In this document: positions 14,602-22,766 of the stretch, in pieces | How the letters are laid out: each line of letters begins with the position of its first letter | How positions within the stretch are numbered: position 1 is the stretch's first letter | Source of the DNA: a virus | Virus record (IMG/VR): IMGVR_UViG_3300049043_000012 | Span: 1-37,004 of that record | Reading direction: 5' to 3' (one strand) | Length of the DNA stretch: 37,004 nt | Position numbers and translations under genes: made by a program | Notes under the pieces: model-generated | Database searches by the model: none | The model's input: only the letters and a program-made list of their open reading frames with translations | Told to the model about the DNA's origin: nothing

Positions 14602-15335
14602 TTATCTCTCCTTGCTGTTGTTCTTTCAGTTTATTTTTTAAATGTTCGTGTGCCCAGTACAATGCGTAGTAGTCATAGTCAAGACTAAAGCGTTTAATAT
14701 GCTTAACAACTGCACCAGTATGAGCGTGCAATGGCACGCCAGCATCTTTCATTCTGCGGAAGAAGATGATATCCTCACCAATGAAATGGTCATCATTACC
14801 ATCACCAGTCTTCAAAGAACATACCCTTGCCTGGGTTAGCCTCACGCATCTTCGGTATGATGGATTTGTGCATTAAGACAAAACCAAAGCCAGCATTATC
14901 TACCTTGATTACTTCATCATTAGGTAGTGGGTGGACATACTGAATCTGAAACTCAGATACATCATTGAATAAACAGGGGTAGGGCTTCATTAGACTGCCC
15001 TCATTGTCTTTGGATATGAAGTAGACACCACTTACTACAGGACGATTTACTTTATCTGCTGTCTTCCATAGTTTAGCCATAGCATCAAGAGTTAAGACTA
15101 TGTCTGAGTCAACCCAGAGTATCCAGTCTGTCTTGACTTTATCTGCCCAATGGTCAAAGAGTACTTGGCGTTGTCTGCCAATCTGATTACCTTGGACTCG
15201 GATACTGGGTACTGTATCGGCATACCATTGGCTGCGACCAGCAAGTACTGCTGTCATTAGCCCTTCAGTAAACTTGCCATCGGTGGTGCCATTATCGCAC
15301 CAACCGATAGCGACTGTATCTGACTTACCTATCAT
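14588..15335 (-). CDS. GT-A-fold glycosyltransferase, frameshifted once
   Basis: Start 15335 behind GGGGACA. VAIGWCDNGTTDGKFTEGLM opens a nucleotide-sugar-binding fold; VKTDWILWVDSDIVLT contains the D-x-D metal motif at residues 76-78. PVVSGVYFISKDNEGSLMKP and DNAGFGFVLMHKSIIPKM follow; an indel near 14815 leads to DDHFIGEDIIFFRRMKDAGV and HAHTGAVVKHIKRFSLDYDY, with the E-D of GEDIIFF fitting the acceptor-side acidic motif. About 248 residues. It may glycosylate virion tail proteins or host surface/teichoic polymers; location between tail genes favours a virion target (inference). Confidence 0.75.
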
Positions 15336-15350
15336 TGTCCCCTACTTTCG

Positions 15351-15577
15351 TTACTTACTCAGTGCTGCGATTTCTTCTGCGGTCAAACCAAGAGCAGCAA
15401 GTTTGGACTGTGCTGAAGCCTTGGCTTCTGCTGCTGCCTGTGCTGCTGCTTCTTCGGCAGCCTTTGCTTCTGCGGCTGCTTGTGCGTCTGCTTCCATCTG
15501 AGCAATCTCTTCTGCGGTAAGTTCTACCTCAGTTGACAGATACCTGTGGAGCAGTCCACTACGAGTTTAGTTGGCAT
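15351..15577 (-). CDS. Ala/Glu-rich coiled-coil protein next to tail genes, frameshifted
   Basis: Start 15577 behind GGAAAGG. MPTKLVVDCSTGICQL meets a stop; an indel near 15530 restores EVELTAEEIAQMEADAQAAA, then a long Ala/Glu/Lys helix and LAALGLTAEEIAALSK. About 75 residues. The repeated LTAEEIA box at both ends is a pattern I recall from small proteins beside phage tail-fibre genes. It may be a fibre-assembly chaperone; inference. Confidence 0.5.
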
Positions 15578-16115
15578 TGTTTTCCTTTCCTGAAGAGTTT
15601 TTGATTCCGTATAAAGTTGCTGACGAATACTGCACAATATTGAAACCATTTTGTTCTGTAAAACGCATTGAAGTAATGGCAGAAGTTCCAGTCCAAAGAT
15701 TAGCATATAACTGATTATAAGCCTCTGCTTGATTATCTTCTTGCGATATATCAAGTATTACAGATTTTTGAGAACTACTTGCATAATTAGGAATATAACA
15801 ATATAAGTTATTGAAAGTATTAGCAGTAGCATCTGCGGCTGGAACATACAAGTAAGTAATACCAGTTTCTCCCGTACCAGAATAAGTTGCAACAGATGAA
15901 CCATTTCCTCAGCATACTTCTCCGATTATAATTTGTAGAAGTATCGCCATTGAAAGTCAATTTCAACTGCGATTGTCTATAACCAGTTTGACTTGAACGG
16001 GCTGACAGTAATACACATAAATCCTTATAAGTTCCTGGAATACTTGTAAATTCAATATAAGCCGCCCCACCGTACCCACAGTCGTCGTGGCTATTGCTAC
16101 ATAAGTGTTTGCCAT
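15567..16115 (-). CDS. Adhesin-like tail protein, tandem copy 3, frameshifted
   Basis: Start 16115 (MANTYVAIATTTVG) and then, across indels, IEFTSIPGTYKDLCVLLSAR, LTFNGDTSTNY, GETGITYLYVPAADATANTF and NLWTGTSAITSMRF, ending with ATLYGIKNS. The module order matches the two following paralogues: IAT-x-T-V, EFTSI-x-x-TYxDL, NGDT, W-x-(S/G)T-(S/N)AITS, LYGIK. About 182 residues of beta-rich sequence. Likely a trimeric surface or receptor-contact jelly-roll-type module. The last 11 bases overlap the small Ala-rich gene. Confidence 0.6.
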
Positions 16116-16117
16116 AG

Positions 16118-16601
16118 TTACGCCGCCTTTATTCCGTAGAGAGTTACTGTTGTACCAGAAGAAAAGTCATTACCAGTATTCAATAGTTTCACAGAAGTAA
16201 CTGCTGAAGTAGAACGCCATACTCCAGTATTCATAAGAACAATTCCAGTAGCAAATCCACTTCTACCTAAGCCAGTTTTATAAGTAGTTGTATTTGAGTA
16301 ATTTAAAATATGTATTGTATTTGCTGTTGGAGTTGTAGAACTTTGACCTAAAAACATATTGGCGGTGTTTGTTCCTCTATCGCTTGCAGCAGAAGATGTT
16401 TCACCATAAACTCGTGTCCAAGAATAGTTATTTCCTGTATCACCATTCAGTTGTACTTTAGTATCATCGCTTGTTGATGAAGAAATAATTACGCCTTGAA
16501 TTAATAAATCTGTATAAGTACTAGGAATAGAAGTAAACTCTATATTTGCGGCTGAAGTAGTAAAGAGTAACAGTTGCTATTGGTTCATACGTTGATGCCA
16601 T
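16118..16601 (-). CDS. Adhesin-like tail protein, tandem copy 2, frameshifted
   Basis: Start 16601 in a TAATG overlap with copy 1. MASTYEPIATVT is separated by an indel near 16565 from ANIEFTSIPSTYTDLLIQGV, then KVQLNGDTGNNYSWTRVYGE, GVWRSTSAVTSVKLLNTGND and VTLYGIKAA. About 161 residues. It shares all module motifs with its two neighbours but diverges in the middle, suggesting duplication followed by diversification. Confidence 0.6.
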
Positions 16602-17186
16602 TATGCTGCCGCCTTTATTCCGTAGAGGGCGAAGGTTGAGTTTTGAGAAAAAGATGTTCCTGCACTGAGGAAAAAACTTCAAACTTGTTATAGCGTTTGT
16701 ACTTCTCCAGTTACCAGAATGAAATACGATTTCTCCACCAAATCCAGCAATAGTTCCGTTGTGGTCAACTCCGCCTAAATGTTCTAGTTGTTTTATATTT
16801 ATTAGTATTAGCATAATCTAAATATCAACTATGCCGCCACCAAAGAAATATGTTCCAGCAGCCGTCGTTCCACAAGCACCAGCAAATATTCTAGTTGCAT
16901 TTACTTCACCACCTGAACCAATACTAGAACCATCACCATTTAGTGAATGAGTACTATAATTGGTAGTGTCTCCATTTATATTTAGAAGAACCAAATCACG
17001 ACCATATGTTGCTCTATTTGATTGTGCAATATAACGAACTTGTAAATGAGTATAGGTGTTTGCTATTGAAGTAAACTCAACATTGGCAGCACCACCGCTT
17101 CCGACTGTGACAGTAGCAATGGATTCAAAAGAGGATGCTACAAGCAGTATTACCTGCCAGCATACTCCCATAGACAAGTCCTGCCA
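16601..17186 (-). CDS. Adhesin-like tail protein, tandem copy 1, frameshifted
   Basis: The likely start is ATG 17186 (MAGLVYGSMLAGNTA), with an indel before ASSFESIATVTVGSGGAANV. EFTSIANTYTHLQVRYIAQS, NINGDTTNYSTHSLNGDGSS and GEVNATRIFAGACGTTAAGT read continuously to about 16818. After an indel come HNGTIAGFGGEIVFHSGNWR and STNAITSLKF, and the end FALYGIKAAA at 16601. About 195 residues. The N-terminus is less certain than the rest because it differs from the MA-x-TY start of the other two copies. Confidence 0.55.
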
Positions 17187-17226
17187 TTCTTTATAGAATT
17201 AGCAGATAGTTTGTATACAGGACTCA

Positions 17227-17541
17227 CTAGGCAATCTCCACTCCAGAGATATGGAAGTTTACACCAGTTGTAGAAGCACTACCAGTAATAGTAGCAGCAG
17301 GGTTAGTTGCTGGGATTACCTGCTTCATATCAATCACTGTAGTGTCATAAGCACCAACAGATACTGATGAGGCGGTAGTAACGCCAGCAATAGATAACGT
17401 AAAGTTAGCCGTGCTACCAGTTGTGTTTGCTACCAATAGGTTGGTAACAATAGTCGTAGTGCTAGTATTGGGTTGGGTGTATAGGGTTGTTGATGTAGTC
17501 GCTGCTGCTGTGCGAGCGAGTACCTTAGTTGTTGTAGCCAT
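17227..17541 (-). CDS. Small beta-structured virion protein
   Basis: Intact 104-residue frame from 17541. MATTTKVLARTAAATTSTTL is followed by alternating hydrophobic/Thr-rich strands (TIVTNLLVANTTGSTANFTL), and the end FHISGVEIA. Short proteins of this kind are frequent in tail or head-decoration loci of phages with Thr-rich beta proteins. Specific role unknown. Confidence 0.6.
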   Translation of the reverse strand: MATTTKVLARTAAATTSTTLYTQPNTSTTTIVTNLLVANTTGSTANFTLSIAGVTTASSVSVGAYDTTVIDMKQVIPATNPAATITGSASTTGVNFHISGVEIA

Positions 17542-17557
17542 TAATTACTACCTTTCT

Positions 17558-19478
17558 TTACCAAGCGCTCATTATATTCATAATGGCAATGTCTATTTCA
17601 TTTGAACTGGAGTTTTTTACCATAAAAGCATCTGATGTTAGTTTGCTTAAACCAACAATAGTTGTAAGCTGTAGTGCCAGATGTAATTGTTGTTGTACCA
17701 AGTGTTGGGGCTGAATAACGCAGAAGCAACCGGCCATTCCAAGCCTGTTGCCGTTGCAGAATTGACTGCCAAAACATACCCATTGGTTGATGCAACTGTA
17801 AGTTTAGACGCAGTATCATTTGCAGTTCCAACAATTAAATCACCTTTAGCGTCAAATGTATTGATTTAGGAATTGCAGCATTAGCCAAATCGTAGGCTGA
17901 CTTAACAGAGTTAGGTGTAGCAGCAGTTGTGACGCTAGTAGATGCTGTACTGTCAGAAGTTGAACTGCGCCAGATTGTGCGGTAGTCGCTGCCTGGATTG
18001 AGATAGTTACATCTCCACCTGTGCCACCACCTGTAATTGGGGAAGTTACGTTAACCGCCGTAATATCTCCAGTCTGTGCAGCAATCCATTCAAGACCAGT
18101 AGCGGTAGCAGAGTTAACACTTAAAACATAACCATTGGTAGTTGCTGCTGCTAGTCGGGCTGCTGTATCGTTTAGCGCTAGCAACAATCAAGTCACCCTT
18201 AGCATCAAAGATAGTTGCCTGTATTGCACCAGCAAGAGTTGCTGCAGCAGACGCTGCTGAAGTAGCAGCACTAGCAGCAGATGTAGCAGCGCTAGATGCT
18301 GACGTTGCAGCACTTGAGGCAGAGGTAGCAGCAGCGCTAGCCGATGTAGCAGAGGCTGTGGCCGATGTAGCCGAAGCCGTGGCTGAGGTAGCAGAAGATG
18401 TCGCTGAAGTACTTGCTGAGTTAGCAGAGGTTAAAGCAGATGAGGCTGAGGTAGCAGCCGAAGTAGCAGATGTTGCTGCTGCAGCAGCTGTGCTAGCAAC
18501 TGTTCAGACACTTGCTGCTGCACTAGTAGCACTGGTTGCCGCTGCTGTCGCAGAAGCCGCTGCAGAGGTTGCAGAGGTGGCTGCTGCTGTGGCTGAGGTA
18601 GATGCACTGTTGGCGCTAGTTAGGGCGCTAGAGGCGCTTGTAGAGGCGCTAGAGGCACTTGTAGCGGCACTGGCAGCACTTGTGGCAGCCGAGTGCTGCA
18701 CTAGTGGCTGCTGCCTATGAGCAGAGCCTAGGATTGAGTCTACGTAATCTTTAGGGGTAGCAACAGGATGCAACCATACCTGCACTGGATAGTCCAGTAA
18801 ATGCTGGTGAGCCAGAGATGGAGGGCTAGTTAAAGTCTTGTTGGTTAGAGTCTGAGTTGCTGTAGCAATGACTACCGTACCTGTCAGGTATTAGGTAGGG
18901 TGATTGTGTTGTCCTGAGTTGGGTCAACTACGGTCAGGGTTGTCTCATAGTCATCTGCTGTAGCACCTTCAAATACGATGCTTGCATCAACACCGAGCAC
19001 CAGAGATACTTGGGTTAGTAATCGTTGGCGAGGTAAGGGTTTTGTTGGTTAGAGTTTGTGTCTTAGAGTGTACCTACAACAACACCTTCGCCAGGCGGCG
19101 ATAGCCGTGCATATCGTGGGCAGTACCACTACCATCATTGTATGAGCCAGTTGCTTCAGCGTGGAGGTTAGCATCTCGGTAATCTCTACCAATAGCCATA
19201 TGACGAACAACTGCACCAGCGCTATGGTCTTGTGCTGTTGAACCATCTATAGCACGTGTGATTGTAAAGGTATTAGTAGATACCGCCGTGGCATCTAAAC
19301 TTTCTTCAAGCGCCTGTATCAACATCGAATAACTAACGTGAATGTTCTACCTGCTGGGATAGTTACACCACCAAGTAAACCTGTACCAGAAACCACCGTC
19401 ATAGACGTGGCTCCAGATGTGATAGCGCCAGTTAACGTAGTTCTGCTGGCTGCGAGACAAGTATTGCCGTGTTGTCAT
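17558..19478 (-). CDS. Long tail fibre with Ala/Ser/Thr repeat, frameshifted
   Basis: Start 19478 (MTTRQYLS). After an indel the N-terminal module reads RTTLTGAITSGATSMTVVSG and TFTITRAIDGSTAQDHSAGA, then VVRHMAIGRDYRDANLHAEA. Two TLTNKTLTSP boxes bracket ASIVFEGATADDYETTLTVV. The shaft is an Ala/Ser/Thr repeat of about 150 residues (18240-18720). The C-terminal third repeats a module twice: FDAKGDLIVASANDTAARLA and FDAKGDLIVGTANDTASKLT, each followed by NGYVL and NSATATGLEW, ending DIAIMNIMSAW at 17558. About 640 residues. This is a classic trimeric fibre architecture; the C-terminus should contact the host. Confidence 0.8.
18240..18720 (-). repeat. Ala/Ser/Thr low-complexity repeat encoding the fibre shaft
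   Basis: Imperfect repeats of about 21 bases encode units such as ATSASSA and ATSATSA on the - strand. The antisense strand is also open over most of this stretch because of the GCN/ANC codon bias, so that frame should not be taken as a gene. Repeat number may vary between related phages through slippage. Confidence 0.7.
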
Positions 19479-19486
19479 TTAGGTTC

Positions 19487-20417
19487 CTATCGGGCGCTGT
19501 AGTGAACTCGGGGAGGATATTGGTTCTGTTGTTTACTACGTTCTTCATTAAGACGTTGTGTATACAAAGCAAATAGTTGTCGGACTGCAGTATTGCTTGC
19601 ACCGAATGGACGCTTAGCGTCAATCTCATCAGCCTGCGGGCTATATTGAGCAGCACGGGCTGGGTCTAGATATTGTAGTAATCGGTATGAAGCACCAAGA
19701 ATAACTACATCTTTAGTAGATTCTGGTAGTCCAGTCTGTGTAGTGTAATCCTGGCTAGTAGAAGTAAATGTGGCTGGGCTGAGTCGATACATAACCTTAA
19801 CTGGTTCTGACCAGCAATAATAACATCCCCAATAGTTACTGTTTGGCTATCGTGACCCCAAGTAGTAACATCAGCAAATGGGTCAAAGTCCCAACGCTTA
19901 ACACGTATCGCATTCTTTTGTAGGACCAATATCCTGCCAAGAGATAATAGTAGAATGTTTTCAATATTTAAATTCTCAAATTCATAAGTTGTTACAGCAG
20001 CATTGTATGTAAATGTAGTCTGCTTAGTTGCATAGATAGCAGAGCCAACAGCGTGAATAGTGTCATTGATAGCCTTCTCAACACTAGACTGGGAAGATTG
20101 GGCTAACAGTCACCTTTGATGCTTCAGCGTGAGTAGCAGCCGTAGTGCCTAGATAGCCTCTGCCAGTACGGAGCAATAGTGGCCGTGTTAGCAACACGGT
20201 CTACGCTATCTACCCACATTAACTCACTGTCAACTTCAATAACACCTTTACCTAAGGTCTTGTGTAGAAGCACAGACTCAACATGAAAGGTGCAGTAACA
20301 GGAGATGTTGTAGTAGTAACAGCAGTTGTTATATAGGTAGAACGGTCTTGTTGGTATGTATATCCAGATAGATGTAATCTGAACTTCATCCATCATTTGT
20401 GACAAGGTATAAGTCAT
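19487..20417 (-). CDS. Putative tail/connector structural protein, frameshifted
   Basis: Start 20417 (MTYTLSQMMDEVQIT) overlaps the preceding stop (ATGA). After indels: LGKGVIEVDSELMWVDSVDR, SKVTVSPIFP, then KNAIRVKRWDFDPFADVTTW and HDSQTVTIGDVIIAGQ. The clean C-terminal part has MYRLSPATFTSTSQDYTTQT and LPESTKDVVILGASYRLLQY, ending with a Gln/Arg-rich helix. About 310 residues. The position between capsid-associated genes and the tail fibre suggests a head-tail or tail-tube component. No family assigned with certainty. Confidence 0.55.
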
Positions 20418-20689
20418 AGGTTAATGCTCCTTAGAGCGTCAGTCGGAGAAAGGTCTGTAGTACCAGCAAGTTCATTGCAAATACCACCTAAAGCCTTATA
20501 GTCATCTGGCTGGCGATTAGCATCAGCCTTTTTATTTAGCGCACCAATAAGTGCTAGCCCTGTTGTACCTGCATAGTCATTAGCAGCAGCAGTCGGAGCC
20601 TGATATGCCGTCAACGCTGGATATGTCCCACCATTAGCCAAGCGATTTAGTTCGCTTGTAAAAGAACTACCTGCTGTGCCTGTTGCCAT
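20414..20689 (-). CDS. Small structural-region protein, unknown
   Basis: The 91-residue frame starts MATGTAGSSFTSELNRLANG and ends TTDLSPTDALRSINL. It is small-residue-rich with NKKADANRQPDDYKALGGIC in the middle. A one-base ambiguity around residue 16 is possible. It is preceded in frame by the Lys-rich tail of the upstream gene (no clear stop between them), probably because of an indel. Likely virion-associated by position. Confidence 0.55.
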   Translation of the reverse strand: MATGTAGSSFTSELNRLANGGTYPALTAYQAPTAAANDYAGTTGLALIGALNKKADANRQPDDYKALGGICNELAGTTDLSPTDALRSINL

Positions 20690-20702
20690 TGATCTGTACC
20701 TA

Positions 20703-20926
20703 GCCGTTTTCTTTGCAATAGATTTTGGTTGTTTAACAAATTGTTTTAACCTTTTTTATTACCAGCAGCCTTAGCCTTATTAGTAGCAGCCTTCTCTGCT
20801 GCAGTCATATTAGCCCAGGCTTCTTTAGGTAAATGCTTCTTGCCTTTAAGAAGGCTTACCATCAGAAGTAGTCCACTTCTGTTTAGTCCAGTTCTTTAAA
20901 GACTTCTGTGACTTAGCCAGTGCCAT
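20703..20926 (-). CDS. Lys-rich small phage protein, frameshifted
   Basis: Start 20926 in a TAATG overlap. MALAKSQKSLKNWTKQKWTT then SDGKPS meets a stop; shifted frames supply KHLPKEAWANMTAAEKAATN, NKAKAAGNKKG and KQFVKQPKSIAKKTARYR. About 75 residues, with roughly a quarter of them Lys. It belongs to a set of consecutive basic proteins between capsid and tail genes. Probably binds DNA or capsid interior; inference. Confidence 0.5.
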
Positions 20927-21124
20927 TACTTATAGCCACCGCCTCGCTTTCTATATTCAACTGCAAGTAGTTGTGCTTTACGTGGCTGACCATTCTCCTG
21001 GGTCTCCGCCCTTAGAGCCAGCCTTAATCTTTTCAAATAAGGCTTTTCTCATACCAGGCTTAGTGTAATTACCAGCCTCATTAACTTTAGATTTAGTTTT
21101 AGGCTTAGACTTTTTCTTTACCAT
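20926..21124 (-). CDS. Lys-rich small phage protein with GGDPG / RKAQLLA motif, frameshifted
   Basis: Start 21124. MVKKKSKPKTKSKVNEAGNY, then GMRKALFEKIKAGSKGGDPG; an indel near 21000 leads to RKAQLLAVEYRKRGGGYK and TAA at 20926. About 65 residues. The motif 'KGG-x-PG ... RKAQLLA-x-EY' recurs, as far as I recall, in basic proteins of environmental tailed phages. No function known. Confidence 0.55.
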
Positions 21125-21414
21125 TTGACTTTATCCGCCCAGTAAGCAGCAGACATCTTGCCCTTTGCAATGTTCTTGCTATGGCGTGCCTTAAAAGATT
21201 CACGACGCTTACGATATGAAGCAGATTCGCCTGACTTCTTTGGGCTACCAGATACACCCTGCTGTCCAAATCGGATAGTCTTTACTTGGCTACCTTCTTT
21301 AGCCACAACAACGTGTGACTTAGTCGGGTGGTTAGGCGTACGCTTAGGCTTGTTGAAGCCTGATACGCCTGCTCTCTTAAGCCTTGGGTCCGCTTTGTTT
21401 GCCATATTCCCCAT
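21118..21414 (-). CDS. Conserved basic phage protein ending ARHxKNIxKGKMSAAYWADKVKW
   Basis: Intact frame of 98 residues; start at 21414 or, better, at 21405 (MANKADPRLKR), which has GGGG four bases upstream. TIRFGQQGVSGSPKKSGESA is followed by RKRRESFKARHSKNIAKGK and AAYWADKVKW. The C-terminal block is highly recognisable and widespread in unrelated environmental phages, usually near head genes. Function unproven; very basic, probably nucleic-acid or capsid binding. Confidence 0.7.
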   Translation of the reverse strand: MGNMANKADPRLKRAGVSGFNKPKRTPNHPTKSHVVVAKEGSQVKTIRFGQQGVSGSPKKSGESASYRKRRESFKARHSKNIAKGKMSAAYWADKVKW

Positions 21415-21527
21415 ACTTTCCTAGTACTGCTCTTACTGTTCCATTTTTATTTAACCGCACCACATATCCATCTTTAATCTGAACGCTGATTAAATCCGCG
21501 ATGCGGTTTATAACTACCCGATGACAT
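21377..21527 (-). CDS. Small basic protein, frameshifted
   Basis: Start 21527 in a TAATG overlap with the preceding gene. MSSGSYKPHRGFNQRSD stops; the shifted frame gives IKDGYVVRLNKNGTVRAVLG and KYGEYG, ending at 21377 inside the next gene. About 50 residues. Unknown; the GYVVRLNKNGTVRAV part is a beta hairpin-like segment. Confidence 0.4.
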
Positions 21528-21708
21528 TACTTTTTCTTAGTCATCCCACGGACCTTCTTCAGGTTGGGATTCTTTTTCTTGGCTGCTGCTGAGGCTTTCC
21601 GAAGCACCAGCCGCAAGCGATTGCTCCTGCACGTTCCTTTGAGATACCCTGCTTTTTGGCAATTTGTGATTGGGCCGCTTTGAACCACCATTCCTTTTTT
21701 GCTTTCAT
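21527..21708 (-). CDS. Lys-rich small phage protein, frameshifted
   Basis: Start 21708 behind GGAGATACAAACATA. MKAKKEWWFKAAQSQIAKKQ, then GISKERAGAIA; after an indel ASAAAKKKNPNLKKVRGMTK and the TAA at 21527. About 60 residues. The W-W-F-K-A-A start and Lys-rich end resemble other members of the cluster. Confidence 0.5.
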
Positions 21709-21833
21709 TATGTTTGTATCTCCTTACGGATTAGTAAGCCATACCTCTTAGCAATTTGGTCTTGAATCTTTTTAATGCTTCTGTCTGGAGTAACTTTGCC
21801 AGTCTGTTTCATCCATCTGAACGCTATAAGCAT
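21708..21833 (-). CDS. Very small basic protein
   Basis: Intact 41-residue frame from 21833 (MLIAFRWMKQTGKVTPDRSI, then KKIQDQIAKRYGLLIRKEIQ), ending in a TAATG overlap with the next gene. An ATG at 21845 followed by TGA suggests a slightly longer N-terminus hidden by an indel. Unknown. Confidence 0.4.
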   Translation of the reverse strand: MLIAFRWMKQTGKVTPDRSIKKIQDQIAKRYGLLIRKEIQT

Positions 21834-21836
21834 TCT

Positions 21837-21931
21837 TCAAGCCATCTTAGCCTTACTGCTCATCAGCAGCCTACGTGAGACTATAGCATTCTGATCGGCA
21901 TGTGTACACCTGGTTATTTTGCCTGTTGCAT
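21837..21931 (-). CDS. Very small protein, frameshifted
   Basis: Start 21931 (MQQ); after an indel ITRCTHADQNAIVSRRLLMS then SKAKMA and TGA at 21837. About 31 residues. Supported only by continuity with the other small genes. Unknown. Confidence 0.3.
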
Positions 21932-21933
21932 AG

Positions 21934-22095
21934 TTACTTCTTTTTCTTTTTCTTAGCAGCCATCTTCTTCATACCCTTTTTGGCTTCCATCATTTTCTTC
22001 TTTTGGATTCCATCTTCTCGCCCATTGCATAAGCCTTGGCTGCTTTCTTTCCTTTGTGCTGTATATGGGAACTTCTTATTTCCGACCTTTGGCAT
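21934..22095 (-). CDS. Extremely Lys-rich small protein, frameshifted twice
   Basis: Start 22095: MPKVGNKKFPYTA, then in the shifted frame KGKKAAKAYAMGEKMESK, returning to KKMMEAKKGMKKMAAKKKKK. The start MPKVG-x-K-x-FPYT is typical of short phage proteins that end in poly-Lys. About 53 residues. Probably neutralises packaged DNA or sits in the capsid; inference. Confidence 0.55.
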   Translation of the reverse strand: MPKVGNKKFPYTAQRKESSQGLCNGREDGIQKKKMMEAKKGMKKMAAKKKKKK

Positions 22096-22096
22096 A

Positions 22097-22411
22097 CTAT
22101 GCTCCTATTTCTTTCATTACTGCTGCTGATTTGTTTGTTGATTGCTTTGGCTGGTGGCATTTTGCTACCGTTGTATGGTTTGCCTAATACTTCACTAGCC
22201 TTAACTGCCTGCTTGAATCTTCGCCATAGAGGTTCCATTTGGCTGGATACCTTGGGCTCTAGCCTCTTTATAGGCATCCAATTCTTTATTATAACGCTTT
22301 AGTAGGCATAACCCTACGGCTATCAGCGTCACCTGCGTTCATCTGAACGCTCATCCCCTTACATCCGAAGCAACCATCTACATACTCAGGATGATATTCC
22401 CAATGCTTCAT
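22097..22411 (-). CDS. Small zinc-knuckle-containing phage protein, frameshifted
   Basis: Start 22411 in an ATGA overlap with the preceding gene. MKHWEYHPEYVDGCFGCKGM has a C-x2-C pair at residues 14-17. After indels the chain continues RYNKELDAYKEARAQGIQPN, then VKASEVLGKPYNGSKMPPAK and VMKEIGA. About 104 residues. The layout (Cys pair, then E-L-D-A-Y-K-x-x-R helix) is one I recall from head-region proteins of environmental phages; function unknown. Confidence 0.5.
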
Positions 22412-22680
22412 AGCGCTGTAAAGTTACTTTCTGTTACTCCAACTCCACCAGCAATAAGGGCTGCTTTAGTAGCATCATCTACTACGTCGATTATAACCAC
22501 CCTGGTAAACTCAGGATAGGTTGCATAATCTGAATCTAGTAGATAACGCACCTGTGCATAATCACCATCTACTTCTCTAACAATGGTGATACCACGGTCA
22601 ATCTTATAGAAATGAAATAACCGAGATTGTCCAGCAGGTCCTTCTTCTACTGTTGGTGTTTTAAATAGCCATTCAGTCAT
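22408..22680 (-). CDS. Conserved protein following the major capsid gene
   Basis: Start 22680, four bases after AGGAGG+A; an upstream in-frame start at 22701 lacks a ribosome site. MTEWLFKTPTVEEGPAGQSR, then LFHFYKIDRGITIVREVDGD, YAQVRYLLDSDYATYPEFTR and the end IAGGVGVTESNFTAL. About 90 residues of mixed alpha/beta. Conserved in position after capsid in similar phages as far as I recall; possible decoration or head-completion protein. Confidence 0.55.
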   Translation of the reverse strand: MTEWLFKTPTVEEGPAGQSRLFHFYKIDRGITIVREVDGDYAQVRYLLDSDYATYPEFTRVVIIDVVDDATKAALIAGGVGVTESNFTAL

Positions 22681-22706
22681 AAGTCCTCCTAGTGAACTCA
22701 CCGCCA

Positions 22707-22752
22707 GGTAGGGAGCCTAATGCTAAGCAAGAGGCGCAGTTAAAGCCCTACC
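22707..22752 (-). terminator. Hairpin downstream of the major capsid gene
   Basis: GGTAGGG (22707-22713) pairs with CCCTACC (22746-22752) with a 32-base loop. It lies in the 86-base gap between the capsid stop (22767) and the next start (22680). No T-run follows on the - strand, so partial termination or mRNA processing is more likely than full termination. Confidence 0.35.
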
Positions 22753-22766
22753 CGACAGTCAATCAA

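Noticed and set aside
15400-15500. Short repeats rich in CTGCTG as CRISPR-like or microsatellite array
   Set aside because: They encode an Ala-rich helix on the - strand, vary in length and have no spacers.
15351-15577. Programmed frameshift in a tail-assembly-chaperone-like gene
   Set aside because: No clear slippery heptamer at the switch and indels of the same kind occur in almost all genes.
18142-18720. Open frame of 192 codons on the + strand, Ala/Val-rich
   Set aside because: It is antisense to the Ala/Ser/Thr fibre repeat; its openness follows from the GCN/ANC codon pattern and it has no ribosome site.
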